A stretch of 20,716 nt of DNA, taken from positions 1 through 20,716 of the forward strand of contig CAMBOY010000018.1 of assembly GCA_945869245.1 (NCBI GenBank), in the 5' to 3' direction. Shown here one piece after another: positions 1 to 5,859 of this stretch. This stretch comes from Hydrogenophaga intermedia (GTDB taxonomy: Bacteria; Pseudomonadota; Gammaproteobacteria; Burkholderiales; Burkholderiaceae_C). Positions within the stretch are counted from its first letter, which is position 1. Every line of letters begins with the position of its first letter. The translations under genes and the position numbers were made by a program. A model generated the notes under the pieces. The model did no database searches. It was given only the letters and a program-made list of their open reading frames with translations, and had not been told where the DNA came from.

Positions 1-269
1 ACATCGTGTGCTGGCAGCACATATTGGCCTTGGTTGAACCAGGCGCACTCGTGAATCACCGATTCGCAGAACGCGACCCCCAAGTCGTCGGCTGCGTAAC
101 AGGTGCCGAATCCGCCAGCGTGTTGCGGCCCATCAAACCTGTATCGGCCCTGCGACCAGTGGGGCTCCGTGCCGGGGTGGCGCGACAGACGCAGCAGCGA
201 TGCGGCAGGCAGGTGCACCGCTTGCAACAAGTGCTCAAACGTGCCCGGCTCGGGTGTACGCAGAGGCAT
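1..269 (-). CDS. RES-domain toxin, 5' part only (runs off the left edge)
   Basis: About 89 N-terminal codons are visible, read leftward from an ATG at 269 and open to the window edge. The segment RYRFDGPQHAGGFGTCYAAD, followed by a short stretch ending in CESVIHE, is the characteristic start of a RES domain, with the Arg, Tyr and Glu positions the family conserves. RES toxins (for example MbcT and ParT) act on NAD+ or transfer ADP-ribose and are held inactive by a partner antitoxin. The start codon overlaps the stop of the upstream antitoxin gene in the arrangement TGATG, so the two are translationally coupled. The C-terminal half, with the rest of the active site, lies outside the window, so whether it is intact cannot be judged. 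Confidence 0.85.
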   Translation of the reverse strand, partial: MPLRTPEPGTFEHLLQAVHLPAASLLRLSRHPGTEPHWSQGRYRFDGPQHAGGFGTCYAADDLGVAFCESVIHECAWFNQGQYVLPAHD

Positions 270-859
270 CAGTGGCTGTTGCGTTGGGTCCAGGCCTGCG
301 CCAGCGACAGCACCTTGTCAAGGCCGCCGCCGTTGTGCTTCAGCAGCGTCTGCGTGATGGTCAGACCCCCCAAGGCGCCGTGCGGGCGCTTCCAGAACAG
401 GAGTTTTTCCATATCTGGCAGTTCCCCCAAGGTTTGGTTGATGTGGGCAACCACGCTGCGCTCCAGCGCAAGAAACTCTGCCGGGTAGTAGCGCATGCGC
501 TTGTGTGTCATGGCAAAGATTTCTTGCCGCTCGGCGGCGGGCCCAAGCGCCTGCGGCGACAGACCCCAGCTGTCGGCCAGTGTTTTGGCCGGCACCAGTT
601 CGCCCACTTGAATCCAGCCCACTTTGGCCGCTTCGCCCCGCGCCTGTGCGCCAGCCACGCCCCCGGCGGTGCGTCCGCGGGTGTGGCTGGTGGGTGGTGT
701 CGCCTCAGGCAAGGCGGCACTGTGCGCCAGCCCGCTGTGCTCCAGCATATGGTGCAGCGTTTGGAGCTGTTGGCTCAGATGGTTGACCTGGTGCTCCAAG
801 CGCGAAATAGCGCGCCGTGCGGAGGCTGGAAGGTCTTTGAGTTCGGTGGCAGTGCTCAT
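269..859 (-). CDS. Antitoxin partner of the RES toxin (Xre/MbcA/ParS-like toxin-binding region)
   Basis: A 196-residue protein from the ATG at 859. A longer reading from a GTG at 892 adds 11 residues, but it would run through the operator-like repeat, so the ATG is preferred. Residues about 10-40 are heptad-like (SRLEHQVNHLSQQLQTLHHM) and probably form a coiled coil. A hydrophilic linker follows, then a segment beginning VPAKTLADSWGLSPQALG that looks like a short helix-turn-helix, with a downstream RYYPAEF motif. The C-terminus carries LLFWKRPHGALGG and then LDKVLSLAQAW, in the style of the toxin-binding end of RES antitoxins. Its stop overlaps the toxin start by one base, antitoxin first, as is usual for RES systems. 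The protein probably neutralises the toxin and represses the operon. The family call is by pattern and by the partner gene. Confidence 0.75.
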   Translation of the reverse strand: MSTATELKDLPASARRAISRLEHQVNHLSQQLQTLHHMLEHSGLAHSAALPEATPPTSHTRGRTAGGVAGAQARGEAAKVGWIQVGELVPAKTLADSWGLSPQALGPAAERQEIFAMTHKRMRYYPAEFLALERSVVAHINQTLGELPDMEKLLFWKRPHGALGGLTITQTLLKHNGGGLDKVLSLAQAWTQRNSH

Positions 860-881
860 GCCTCTAGTGTAGGCCTTCCCT

Positions 882-915
882 TGTTTTCGCACAAATGACG
901 AAAACGGCGAAAACA
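882..915. promoter_or_regulatory. Operator-like inverted repeat before the RES antitoxin gene
   Basis: TGTTTTCGC (882-890) and its exact reverse complement GCGAAAACA (907-915) form a 9-bp palindrome. A third half-site, ACGAAAAC, sits between the arms at 898-905, giving two direct CGAAAAC copies nine bases apart. The repeat lies just upstream of the ATG at 859 on the minus strand, where an autoregulating antitoxin would bind. Function is inferred from position and symmetry only. Confidence 0.5.
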
Positions 916-936
916 GCGTGTCCGTGTGCTGGCAGC

Positions 937-975
937 AAAAAGCCCGGCAGCCTGTACAGGCTGGCCGGGCTTTTT
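937..975 (-). terminator. Intrinsic terminator downstream of suhB
   Basis: A long near-perfect hairpin: AAAAAGCCCGGCAGCCTG pairs across a TA loop with CAGGCTGGCCGGGCTTTTT, with one bulged G. The A-run on one side and T-run on the other make it able to work in both directions. It lies 20 bases past the suhB stop and insulates the toxin-antitoxin operon from suhB read-through. Confidence 0.9.
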
Positions 976-994
976 AGCCTCGCATCGGCGGGGC

Positions 995-1945
995 TCAGAA
1001 CGGCGCGTCGTCGCCCTTGGGCGCAGGGGTTTCATCAGTGGGTGTGCCGTCGGCGCCCTCGGCCGCTGTCGCATCGTCGGTCTTGCCCAGCTTGCCGGTG
1101 CGCGCTTGGCGCACTGCGGCCTTGTCGCCAGCGCTGGCGAACTTGCTGTATTTGCCCAGCATGCCAATGAGCTGGCCGTAGATGCGCGGGTTGGCGGCCA
1201 GGCATTCCTTTTGTTCCAGAAAGTCCGACTCGCCGCTGAAGTTGCCGATCAGGCCACCGGCCTCGGTCACGATCAGCGAGCCCGCAGCCACGTCCCAGGG
1301 TGAGAGCCCGAGTTCGAAGAAACCGTCGCTGAAGCCAGCAGCCACATAGGCCAGGTCGAGCGCGGCCGAACCGGTGCGGCGCACACCTGCGCAGCGCGGC
1401 ATCACGTCGCCAATCAATTGCAGATAGGTCTGGAAGGCGTCGCCCGGGCGGAAGGGAAAGCCGGTGCTCAACAGACATTCGCGCAGCGTGGTGCGCTTGG
1501 CGACACGGATGCGGCGGTCGTTCAGATAAGCGCCGCGTCCTCGGGTGGAGCAGTACAGATCGTTGCGGGTGGGGTCGTAAATCACGGCTTGCTCGATGCG
1601 GCCTTTGACCATGAGCGCAATGCTCACACAATAGACCGGGAAGCCGTGAATGAAGTTGGTGGTGCCGTCCAGTGGATCGATGATCCAGATGTGATCCTTG
1701 TCGCGGCCTTTGCCGTCGCGGCGACCGGATTCTTCAGCCCAAATGCCATGGTCGGGGTAGGCGGTGAGCAGGGTCTCGATGATGGCCGCCTCGGCCGCGT
1801 GGTCGACTTCGGTGACGAAGTCGTTGGTTTGTTTGGTGGTGACCCGAACGGCCTCCACATCAAGCGCTGCCCGGTTGATGATGGAACCGGCGACGCGTGC
1901 GGCCTTGATGGCCACATTGAGCATGGGATGAAGATTGGACGACAT
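995..1945 (-). CDS. suhB: SuhB-type inositol-1-monophosphatase
   Basis: A 316-residue Mg-dependent phosphatase of the inositol monophosphatase family. It would hydrolyse inositol 1-phosphate; in enteric bacteria SuhB is also part of the rRNA antitermination complex. Visible motifs are WAEESG (residues 69-74, metal-ligand Glu), WIIDPLDGTTNF (87-98, metal-binding Asp90 and Asp93) and SPWDVAAGSLIVTEAGG (215-231, Asp218). The start at 1945 is chosen because AAGGA lies about nine bases upstream and the family fold begins there; the open frame extends 38 codons further but those are untypical. Family members are usually about 260-270 residues, so the last 50 or so (Ala/Thr/Asp-rich, ending GDDAPF) are an extra acidic, probably disordered tail. 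It is divergent from trmJ. The enzyme call is firm; a role in rRNA transcription is by analogy. Confidence 0.92.
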   Translation of the reverse strand: MSSNLHPMLNVAIKAARVAGSIINRAALDVEAVRVTTKQTNDFVTEVDHAAEAAIIETLLTAYPDHGIWAEESGRRDGKGRDKDHIWIIDPLDGTTNFIHGFPVYCVSIALMVKGRIEQAVIYDPTRNDLYCSTRGRGAYLNDRRIRVAKRTTLRECLLSTGFPFRPGDAFQTYLQLIGDVMPRCAGVRRTGSAALDLAYVAAGFSDGFFELGLSPWDVAAGSLIVTEAGGLIGNFSGESDFLEQKECLAANPRIYGQLIGMLGKYSKFASAGDKAAVRQARTGKLGKTDDATAAEGADGTPTDETPAPKGDDAPF

Positions 1946-2001
1946 GAATTGTGTTCCTTGGCGCGGGCCACCTGCGGCGGCCGAAGACAGGGCAAGAGCA
2001 T

Positions 2002-2051
2002 CAAAAACGCAACGCCCCGGCGATGCGGGGCGGCGACAATCGCGTATTTTA
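2002..2051 (-). promoter_or_regulatory. suhB promoter candidate and leader hairpin with T-tract
   Basis: On the minus strand a -10-like TAAAAT (2046-2051) is followed by a 7-bp GC stem, CGCCCCG/CGGGGCG (2013-2032, six-base loop), and then a T-rich run ending in TTTTT (2002-2006). This sits about 55-100 bases before the suhB start codon. Stem plus T-tract is terminator-like, so it could attenuate suhB transcription. No convincing -35 is visible. Confidence 0.4.
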
Positions 2052-2096
2052 ACGGCCAACCTCTCCCGCGCCTACCACCGTTGTGTCAGCACACCA

Positions 2097-2163
2097 CGGA
2101 TCCGGCTTTGCCGGTCCGTCGGAGTGGCCCCCCGAGGGGGGTGACGCGAAGCGGCGCGGGGGG
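2097..2163. repeat. GC-rich REP-like palindromic element upstream of trmJ
   Basis: Two consecutive hairpins are seen. The first is CGGATCCGGC-TTT-GCCGGTCCG (2097-2118, one bulge). The second is CCCCCC-GA-GGGGGG (2128-2141). A GC-rich tail with GCGAAGCGGCGCG follows. The element fills the space in front of trmJ and ends about nine bases before its start codon. It resembles short palindromic intergenic repeats that I recall from Comamonadaceae genomes, but no second copy is evident in this window. Confidence 0.45.
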
Positions 2164-2171
2164 CTATTCGT

Positions 2172-2936
2172 ATGCGCACCAAGTTCGTCCTCATTGAAAC
2201 CAGCCACGCCGGCAATGTGGGCGGCGCCGCCCGCGCCATGAAAGTCATGGGCTTTGACGAGCTGGTGCTGGTCGCGCCGCGCTGGCCCAATGTGCTCAAA
2301 CGCGAAGAAACCATCCAGCGCGCCAGCGGCGCCAACGACGTGCTCGATCAGGCGCGCATCGTCGACACGCTGGACGAAGCGCTAGAAGGGGTGAGCCACC
2401 TGTGCGCCACCGCCATGACGCCGCGCGACTTTGGCCCGCCCACCCGCGCGCCGCGCGCGCATTTTGAACACCTGCTGGGCTCGGCCAGCGCCCCGGTGTC
2501 GCCCGAGCAGCGTCCCGAGGGCGTGGCGTTTCTGTTCGGCTCGGAACGCTTTGGCATGAAAAACGAAGACGTCTACCGCAGCCATGTGTGCCTCTCCATT
2601 CCCACCCATCCGCAGTTCGGCTCGCTCAACCTCGCGGCGGCGGTGCAACTGGTCGCTTACGACTGGCGCCAGGCTTTGGGCGGGTTTGGCGCAGAGTCCG
2701 AAGCCTCCAGCGCAACTGACCCGCGCGAGGCGGACGCCACCGCCGTGGCCGGGCTTCTGAGCCATTTGGAGCAGGCCCTGGTGGCGGTGGACTTTCTCGA
2801 CCCCGCCGCGCCCAAAAAACTCATGCCCCGCCTCAACCAGCTGTTCAACCGCGCCCGCCTGAGCCCGGAAGAGGTGCACATCTTGCGCGGTGTGGCCAAG
2901 GCCATGCTGAGCACAGCGGATAAAGCCAAGCGCTAG
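2172..2936 (+). CDS. trmJ: tRNA (cytidine/uridine-2'-O-)-methyltransferase TrmJ
   Basis: A 254-residue SPOUT-class (SpoU family) methyltransferase expected to 2'-O-methylate position 32 of tRNA with S-adenosylmethionine, acting as a dimer in the cytoplasm. The three SpoU motifs are present: motif 1 around HAGNVGGAARAMKVMG (residues 12-27, Asn15 and Arg21), motif 2 LFGSERFGMKNEDV (121-134) and motif 3 PTHPQFGSLNLAAAVQL (144-160), which together build the trefoil knot that holds the cofactor. A C-terminal helical region of about 80 residues follows, as in TrmJ. The ATG at 2172 comes directly after the palindromic element, and only a poor G-rich sequence could serve as ribosome-binding site. cysE follows nine bases after the stop. 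Confidence 0.92.
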   Translation: MRTKFVLIETSHAGNVGGAARAMKVMGFDELVLVAPRWPNVLKREETIQRASGANDVLDQARIVDTLDEALEGVSHLCATAMTPRDFGPPTRAPRAHFEHLLGSASAPVSPEQRPEGVAFLFGSERFGMKNEDVYRSHVCLSIPTHPQFGSLNLAAAVQLVAYDWRQALGGFGAESEASSATDPREADATAVAGLLSHLEQALVAVDFLDPAAPKKLMPRLNQLFNRARLSPEEVHILRGVAKAMLSTADKAKR

Positions 2937-2939
2937 ACT
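2934..2939 (+). promoter_or_regulatory. -10-like box directly before cysE
   Basis: TAGACT, which includes the trmJ stop codon, lies six bases before the cysE ATG. The intervening bases are only C, so there is no Shine-Dalgarno sequence. The spacing would place the transcription start at or next to the ATG, so cysE may have its own leaderless transcript besides read-through from trmJ. Confidence 0.35.
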
Positions 2940-2945
2940 CCCCCC

Positions 2946-3716
2946 ATGTTTGCCCGAATCCGAACCGACATCCAGTGCATCCTTGAGCGCGACCCCGCTG
3001 CGCGCACCACTTGGGAAGTCGTCACCTGTTATCCCGGCCTGCACGCGGTGTGGTTGCATCGGCCCGCCCACTGGTGCTGGACCCACGGCTTCAAATGGCT
3101 GGGGCGCTTCATTTCGCACCTCAACCGCTGGTTCACTGGCATCGAAATCCACCCTGGCGCGCGCATTGGCGATCGGGTGTTCTTTGACCACGCCATGGGT
3201 ACGGTCGTGGGCGAAACCGCCGAAATCGGCGACGGCTGCACGATCTACCAGGGCGTGACCCTGGGCGGCACCTCACTCTACAAAGGCAGCAAACGCCACC
3301 CCACACTCGGCAAAAACGTGGTGGTGAGCGCCGGCGCCAAGGTGCTGGGCGGCTTTGAGGTGGGCGACGGCGCCAAGATTGGCAGCAATGCGGTGGTGAT
3401 CAAGCCGGTGCCCGCCGGCGCCACGGCGGTGGGCATTCCGGCGCGCATCATTCCCAGCAAGGACGGCGCCAGCGCCGACGTGACCGAAGACAAGAGCAAG
3501 TTCAGCGCCTACGGCATCACCCAAGACGACGATCCGCTCAACCAGGCCATGCGCGGCCTGATCGACAAAACCGGCAGCCAAGAGCACCAAATTGCGCTGC
3601 TCTGGCAGGCGATTGAAAAACTGTCGTGCGCGCAAAAAGGCAACTGCGTGCCCGCCGACGCCGCCCGCGAAGAGCATTTTGAGGCGGACAAGCTCAACCA
3701 GCTGGTGGGGAAGTGA
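2946..3716 (+). CDS. cysE: Serine O-acetyltransferase CysE
   Basis: A 256-residue enzyme that transfers acetyl from acetyl-CoA to L-serine, giving O-acetylserine for cysteine synthesis. Residues 1-65 form the helical N-terminal part with the LERDPAAR segment (Asp16). From about residue 66 there is a left-handed beta-helix of hexapeptide repeats (for example IHPGARIGDRVFFDHAMG, with catalytic Asp81-His82) and the RHP motif with His118. The N-terminal domain is shorter than in the E. coli enzyme, as in the short-form CysE of many bacteria. After the beta-helix (about residue 172) a hydrophilic tail of about 85 residues follows, ending in NQLVGK. The gene is nine bases after trmJ; translation probably depends on coupling or a leaderless start because no Shine-Dalgarno is present. 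Confidence 0.93.
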   Translation: MFARIRTDIQCILERDPAARTTWEVVTCYPGLHAVWLHRPAHWCWTHGFKWLGRFISHLNRWFTGIEIHPGARIGDRVFFDHAMGTVVGETAEIGDGCTIYQGVTLGGTSLYKGSKRHPTLGKNVVVSAGAKVLGGFEVGDGAKIGSNAVVIKPVPAGATAVGIPARIIPSKDGASADVTEDKSKFSAYGITQDDDPLNQAMRGLIDKTGSQEHQIALLWQAIEKLSCAQKGNCVPADAAREEHFEADKLNQLVGK

Positions 3717-3764
3717 TGGCTTGAGGGCGTCTCGCGCCCTGTGCCAGACCGTGAGCGATCGGGT

Positions 3765-4310
3765 TCAGCGTTGCAGCAGGTGTCTGGCGGGTGCCTCACG
3801 CGTCGCGCTTTCCCGCACCGCCACCACCCGCTGCACAAACCGGTCTGGCGCGCTCAAGAATCCATCCTCATACGCCACCACCCGCAGCCCCGCGCAATGG
3901 CGCAACAGCTCGCCGGGCTGCAGCAGAAAGTCGGGGCGCGAGGGTTTGCCCACGGTTTCGTTGCCGGCGGCAAAGGTTTCGTAGATCAGCACGCCACCTT
4001 CGGCCAGGCTGTCGAGCAGCGTGGGCATGAGCGCACGCCACAGGTAGTTGGTGACCACCACCGCGTCAAAGCGCTGGCCGGGCAGCGGCCAGGGGCCGTT
4101 TTCAATGTCGGCCAGCACCGTGGTGCCCACGCCTTGCAAGCTGGCCAAGGCATCGGCTGATCGGTCCACGCCGGTGACGGGGTGGTCCAGGCTGGCCAGG
4201 TAGCGCATGTGGCGGCCGCGGCCGCAGGCCACATCCAGCACGCTGCCACCTGGGGCGATCAGGTGCGCCCAGCGCTGCACCCAGAGGGAGGGAGATTCGG
4301 TTCCGTGCAT
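3765..4310 (-). CDS. Class I SAM-dependent methyltransferase (TehB/methyltransferase-11 type)
   Basis: A 181-residue Rossmann-fold methyltransferase. Motif I is VLDVACGRGRHMRYL (residues about 24-38), followed by the acidic end of strand 2 (VTGVDRSADAL), an ADIENGPWPLP segment that would contact the adenine, and FDAVVVTNYLWRALMP as motif IV. The substrate is unknown. The gene begins nine bases after the small membrane-protein gene and is probably the last of a minus-strand operon with it and the MFS transporter. It converges on cysE with 48 bases between the two stops. No clear Shine-Dalgarno is seen, consistent with translational coupling. Confidence 0.85.
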   Translation of the reverse strand: MHGTESPSLWVQRWAHLIAPGGSVLDVACGRGRHMRYLASLDHPVTGVDRSADALASLQGVGTTVLADIENGPWPLPGQRFDAVVVTNYLWRALMPTLLDSLAEGGVLIYETFAAGNETVGKPSRPDFLLQPGELLRHCAGLRVVAYEDGFLSAPDRFVQRVVAVRESATREAPARHLLQR

Positions 4311-4319
4311 GGTTTTGAT

Positions 4320-4448
4320 TCAAAAACACGCCCACAGCTGGTCGGCCAAGCCCACCATGAAATGGGGGTCGGTGTACATGTGCCAGGTGAGCGCCAGTGC
4401 CCCGGCCGCAGCGGCCCAGGCGATGCTGCGTTTGGCCAGCGGGCTCAC
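4320..4448 (-). CDS. 42-residue single-span membrane microprotein
   Basis: A short frame starting at a GTG (4448) with a good ribosome-binding site, GGAGGGG, seven bases upstream. The product begins MSPLAKRSIAWAAAAGALAL, continues TWHMYTDPHFMVGLADQLWA and ends in CF. A positively charged start (K, R) is followed by one hydrophobic span (about residues 8-24) and an amphipathic tail. It lies in the otherwise unexplained 199 bases between the MFS gene and the methyltransferase, in the same orientation as both. A longer frame upstream to 4544 overlaps no better start signal. I do not recognise a function. It is believed real because of the ribosome-binding site, spacing and membrane-protein composition. 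Confidence 0.6.
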   Translation of the reverse strand: MSPLAKRSIAWAAAAGALALTWHMYTDPHFMVGLADQLWACF

Positions 4449-4509
4449 TGGACACCCCTCCGTGCTGCGCACTGCGGGGCTGAGCGCTTTGGGAACGGCC
4501 CGGCGGCGC

Positions 4510-5745
4510 TCATGCGGCCGCCGTGGCGGCAGAGCCGCGAGCAATGGGGGTTTCGCGCACGGGCAGGTTCACAAGCCCCGCAAACACACCCAGGGCAATG
4601 GAGATGAGCCAGACGATGGTGTAGCTGCCGGTTTGGTCGTACAGCAAGCCACCCAGCCACACGCCCATGAAGCTGCCGATCTGGTGGCTAAAGAACACAA
4701 AACCGCCCAGCATGGACAGGTGCGCCACACCAAAAATCTGCGCCACAGTGGCGTTGGTGGGCGGCACGGTGGACAGCCACAGTACGCCCATGACGGCGGA
4801 GAAGATGTACACGCTCCATGGCGTGAGCGGCGCCAGCAGAAAAATGGTGATGGCCACCGAGCGCGCGAAATAGATGAAGGCCAGGATGTGCCGTTTGGGC
4901 AGGCGCTGGCCCAGCGCACCGGCGGCGTAGGTGCCGATCACGTTGAACAGGCCAATGAGCGCCAGCGCGTAGCTCGCCACCTCGGGCGACAGGCCGTTGT
5001 CCTTGAGGTAGCTGGGCATGTGCACACCAATGAACACCACCTGAAAGCCGCACACAAAGTAGCCCGCCATCAGCAGCTGGAAGCTGCGGTACTTGAAGGC
5101 CTCGCGCAGCGCCTGGGCGATGGTTTGTTCGCGCTGGGGCGCAGCGCCGCCGGCAAAGCCCGGCTCGCGCAGGCCAAAGGCCAGCGGCATGATGATGAGC
5201 GCCGCCGCGCCCAGCACCAGCAATGCGTTTTGCCAGCCCAGCTGGGCGATCAGCTGACCTTCGACCGGCACCATCAGAAATTGCCCGAACGAGCCCGCCG
5301 CAGCGGCCACTCCCATGGCCCAGGAGCGGCGCTCGGCGGGAATTTGTCGGCCAATGACGCCATAAATGACCGCGTAGGTGGTGCCGGCCTGGGCCGCACC
5401 GATCAGCACGCCGGCGGTCAGCGCAAACATCAGCCGGGTGTCGGACAGGGCCATGCCGGCCAAGCCCAGCGCGTAGAGCACGGCGCCCACCAGCAGCACC
5501 TTGAACGCGCCAAAACGGTCGGCCGCCATGCCGGCGAAGATGCCAAACAGGCCCCAAGACAGGTTCTGGATCGCCAGCGCGAACGAAAAGGTTTCGCGGC
5601 TCCAGCCCTGGGCCTGGGTGATGGGCTGCAGCCACAAGCCAAAGCCGTGACGAATGCCCATGGACAGGGTCACGATGGCGGCGCCGCAGATCAGCACCTG
5701 GGCCAGCGACAGGCGCGGCACTGCGGAGGGGGAGGGGGTGTGCAT
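4510..5745 (-). CDS. MFS transporter (OFA/monocarboxylate-like), 12 membrane spans
   Basis: A 411-residue inner-membrane transporter. About twelve hydrophobic segments are visible, and the MFS loop 2-3 signature appears as GMAADRFGAFKVLLVGAVLY after the second span. The conserved start GIRHGFGLWLQPITQAQGWS and the long central loop (around RQEQ/REAFKYRSFQ) resemble the oxalate/formate and monocarboxylate branch of the superfamily. The substrate cannot be told, but small organic acids are the usual cargo. The ATG at 5745 is preferred over the ATG three codons upstream because a TACAGT box sits eight bases before it. It is divergent from parE and heads the operon with the microprotein and methyltransferase. 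Confidence 0.88.
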   Translation of the reverse strand: MHTPSPSAVPRLSLAQVLICGAAIVTLSMGIRHGFGLWLQPITQAQGWSRETFSFALAIQNLSWGLFGIFAGMAADRFGAFKVLLVGAVLYALGLAGMALSDTRLMFALTAGVLIGAAQAGTTYAVIYGVIGRQIPAERRSWAMGVAAAAGSFGQFLMVPVEGQLIAQLGWQNALLVLGAAALIIMPLAFGLREPGFAGGAAPQREQTIAQALREAFKYRSFQLLMAGYFVCGFQVVFIGVHMPSYLKDNGLSPEVASYALALIGLFNVIGTYAAGALGQRLPKRHILAFIYFARSVAITIFLLAPLTPWSVYIFSAVMGVLWLSTVPPTNATVAQIFGVAHLSMLGGFVFFSHQIGSFMGVWLGGLLYDQTGSYTIVWLISIALGVFAGLVNLPVRETPIARGSAATAAA

Positions 5746-5753
5746 GGGGCGCA

Positions 5754-5759
5754 ACTGTA
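5754..5759 (-). promoter_or_regulatory. -10-like box of the MFS operon
   Basis: On the minus strand TACAGT lies eight bases upstream of the ATG at 5745, with no Shine-Dalgarno between. This mirrors the parE side of the same divergent region and suggests a leaderless or nearly leaderless transcript. No good -35 is seen. Confidence 0.35.
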
Positions 5760-5809
5760 GCGAATGTGTGTCGCATGCGCTGTCGCCGACCGCTTGGGTG
5801 GCGGTGATT

Positions 5810-5825
5810 CTGTATAGGCATACAG
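5810..5825. promoter_or_regulatory. Putative LexA (SOS) box upstream of parE
   Basis: CTGTATAGGCATACAG is a palindrome with perfect 6-bp arms (CTGTAT/ATACAG) and fits the CTG-N10-CAG LexA consensus. As I recall it, the E. coli recA SOS box has the core CTGTATGAGCATACAG, differing at two of sixteen positions. The right arm overlaps the expected -35 of the parE promoter (-10 at 5846-5851), a position where a bound repressor would block transcription. Regulation is inferred, not shown. Confidence 0.55.
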
Positions 5826-5845
5826 TGTTACATGGTCAGGGTGGC

Positions 5846-5851
5846 TACAAT
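5846..5851 (+). promoter_or_regulatory. -10 box of parE
   Basis: TACAAT (preceded by GGC) lies eight bases before the parE ATG at 5860. The gap is TCCGCCGCC with no Shine-Dalgarno, so the transcript would begin at or within a base or two of the start codon. The matching -35 position (about 5823-5828) is weak and overlaps the LexA-like palindrome. Confidence 0.5.
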
Positions 5852-5859
5852 CCGCCGCC

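Noticed and set aside
3724..3740. Hairpin AGGGCG-TCTCG-CGCCCT between cysE and the methyltransferase
   Set aside because: Six base pairs with no T-run on either strand; too weak to call a terminator.
4207..5760. A 517-codon open frame antisense to the MFS gene and its operon
   Set aside because: His/Gln/Gly-rich translation typical of the reverse of membrane-protein codons; no domain, no start signals.
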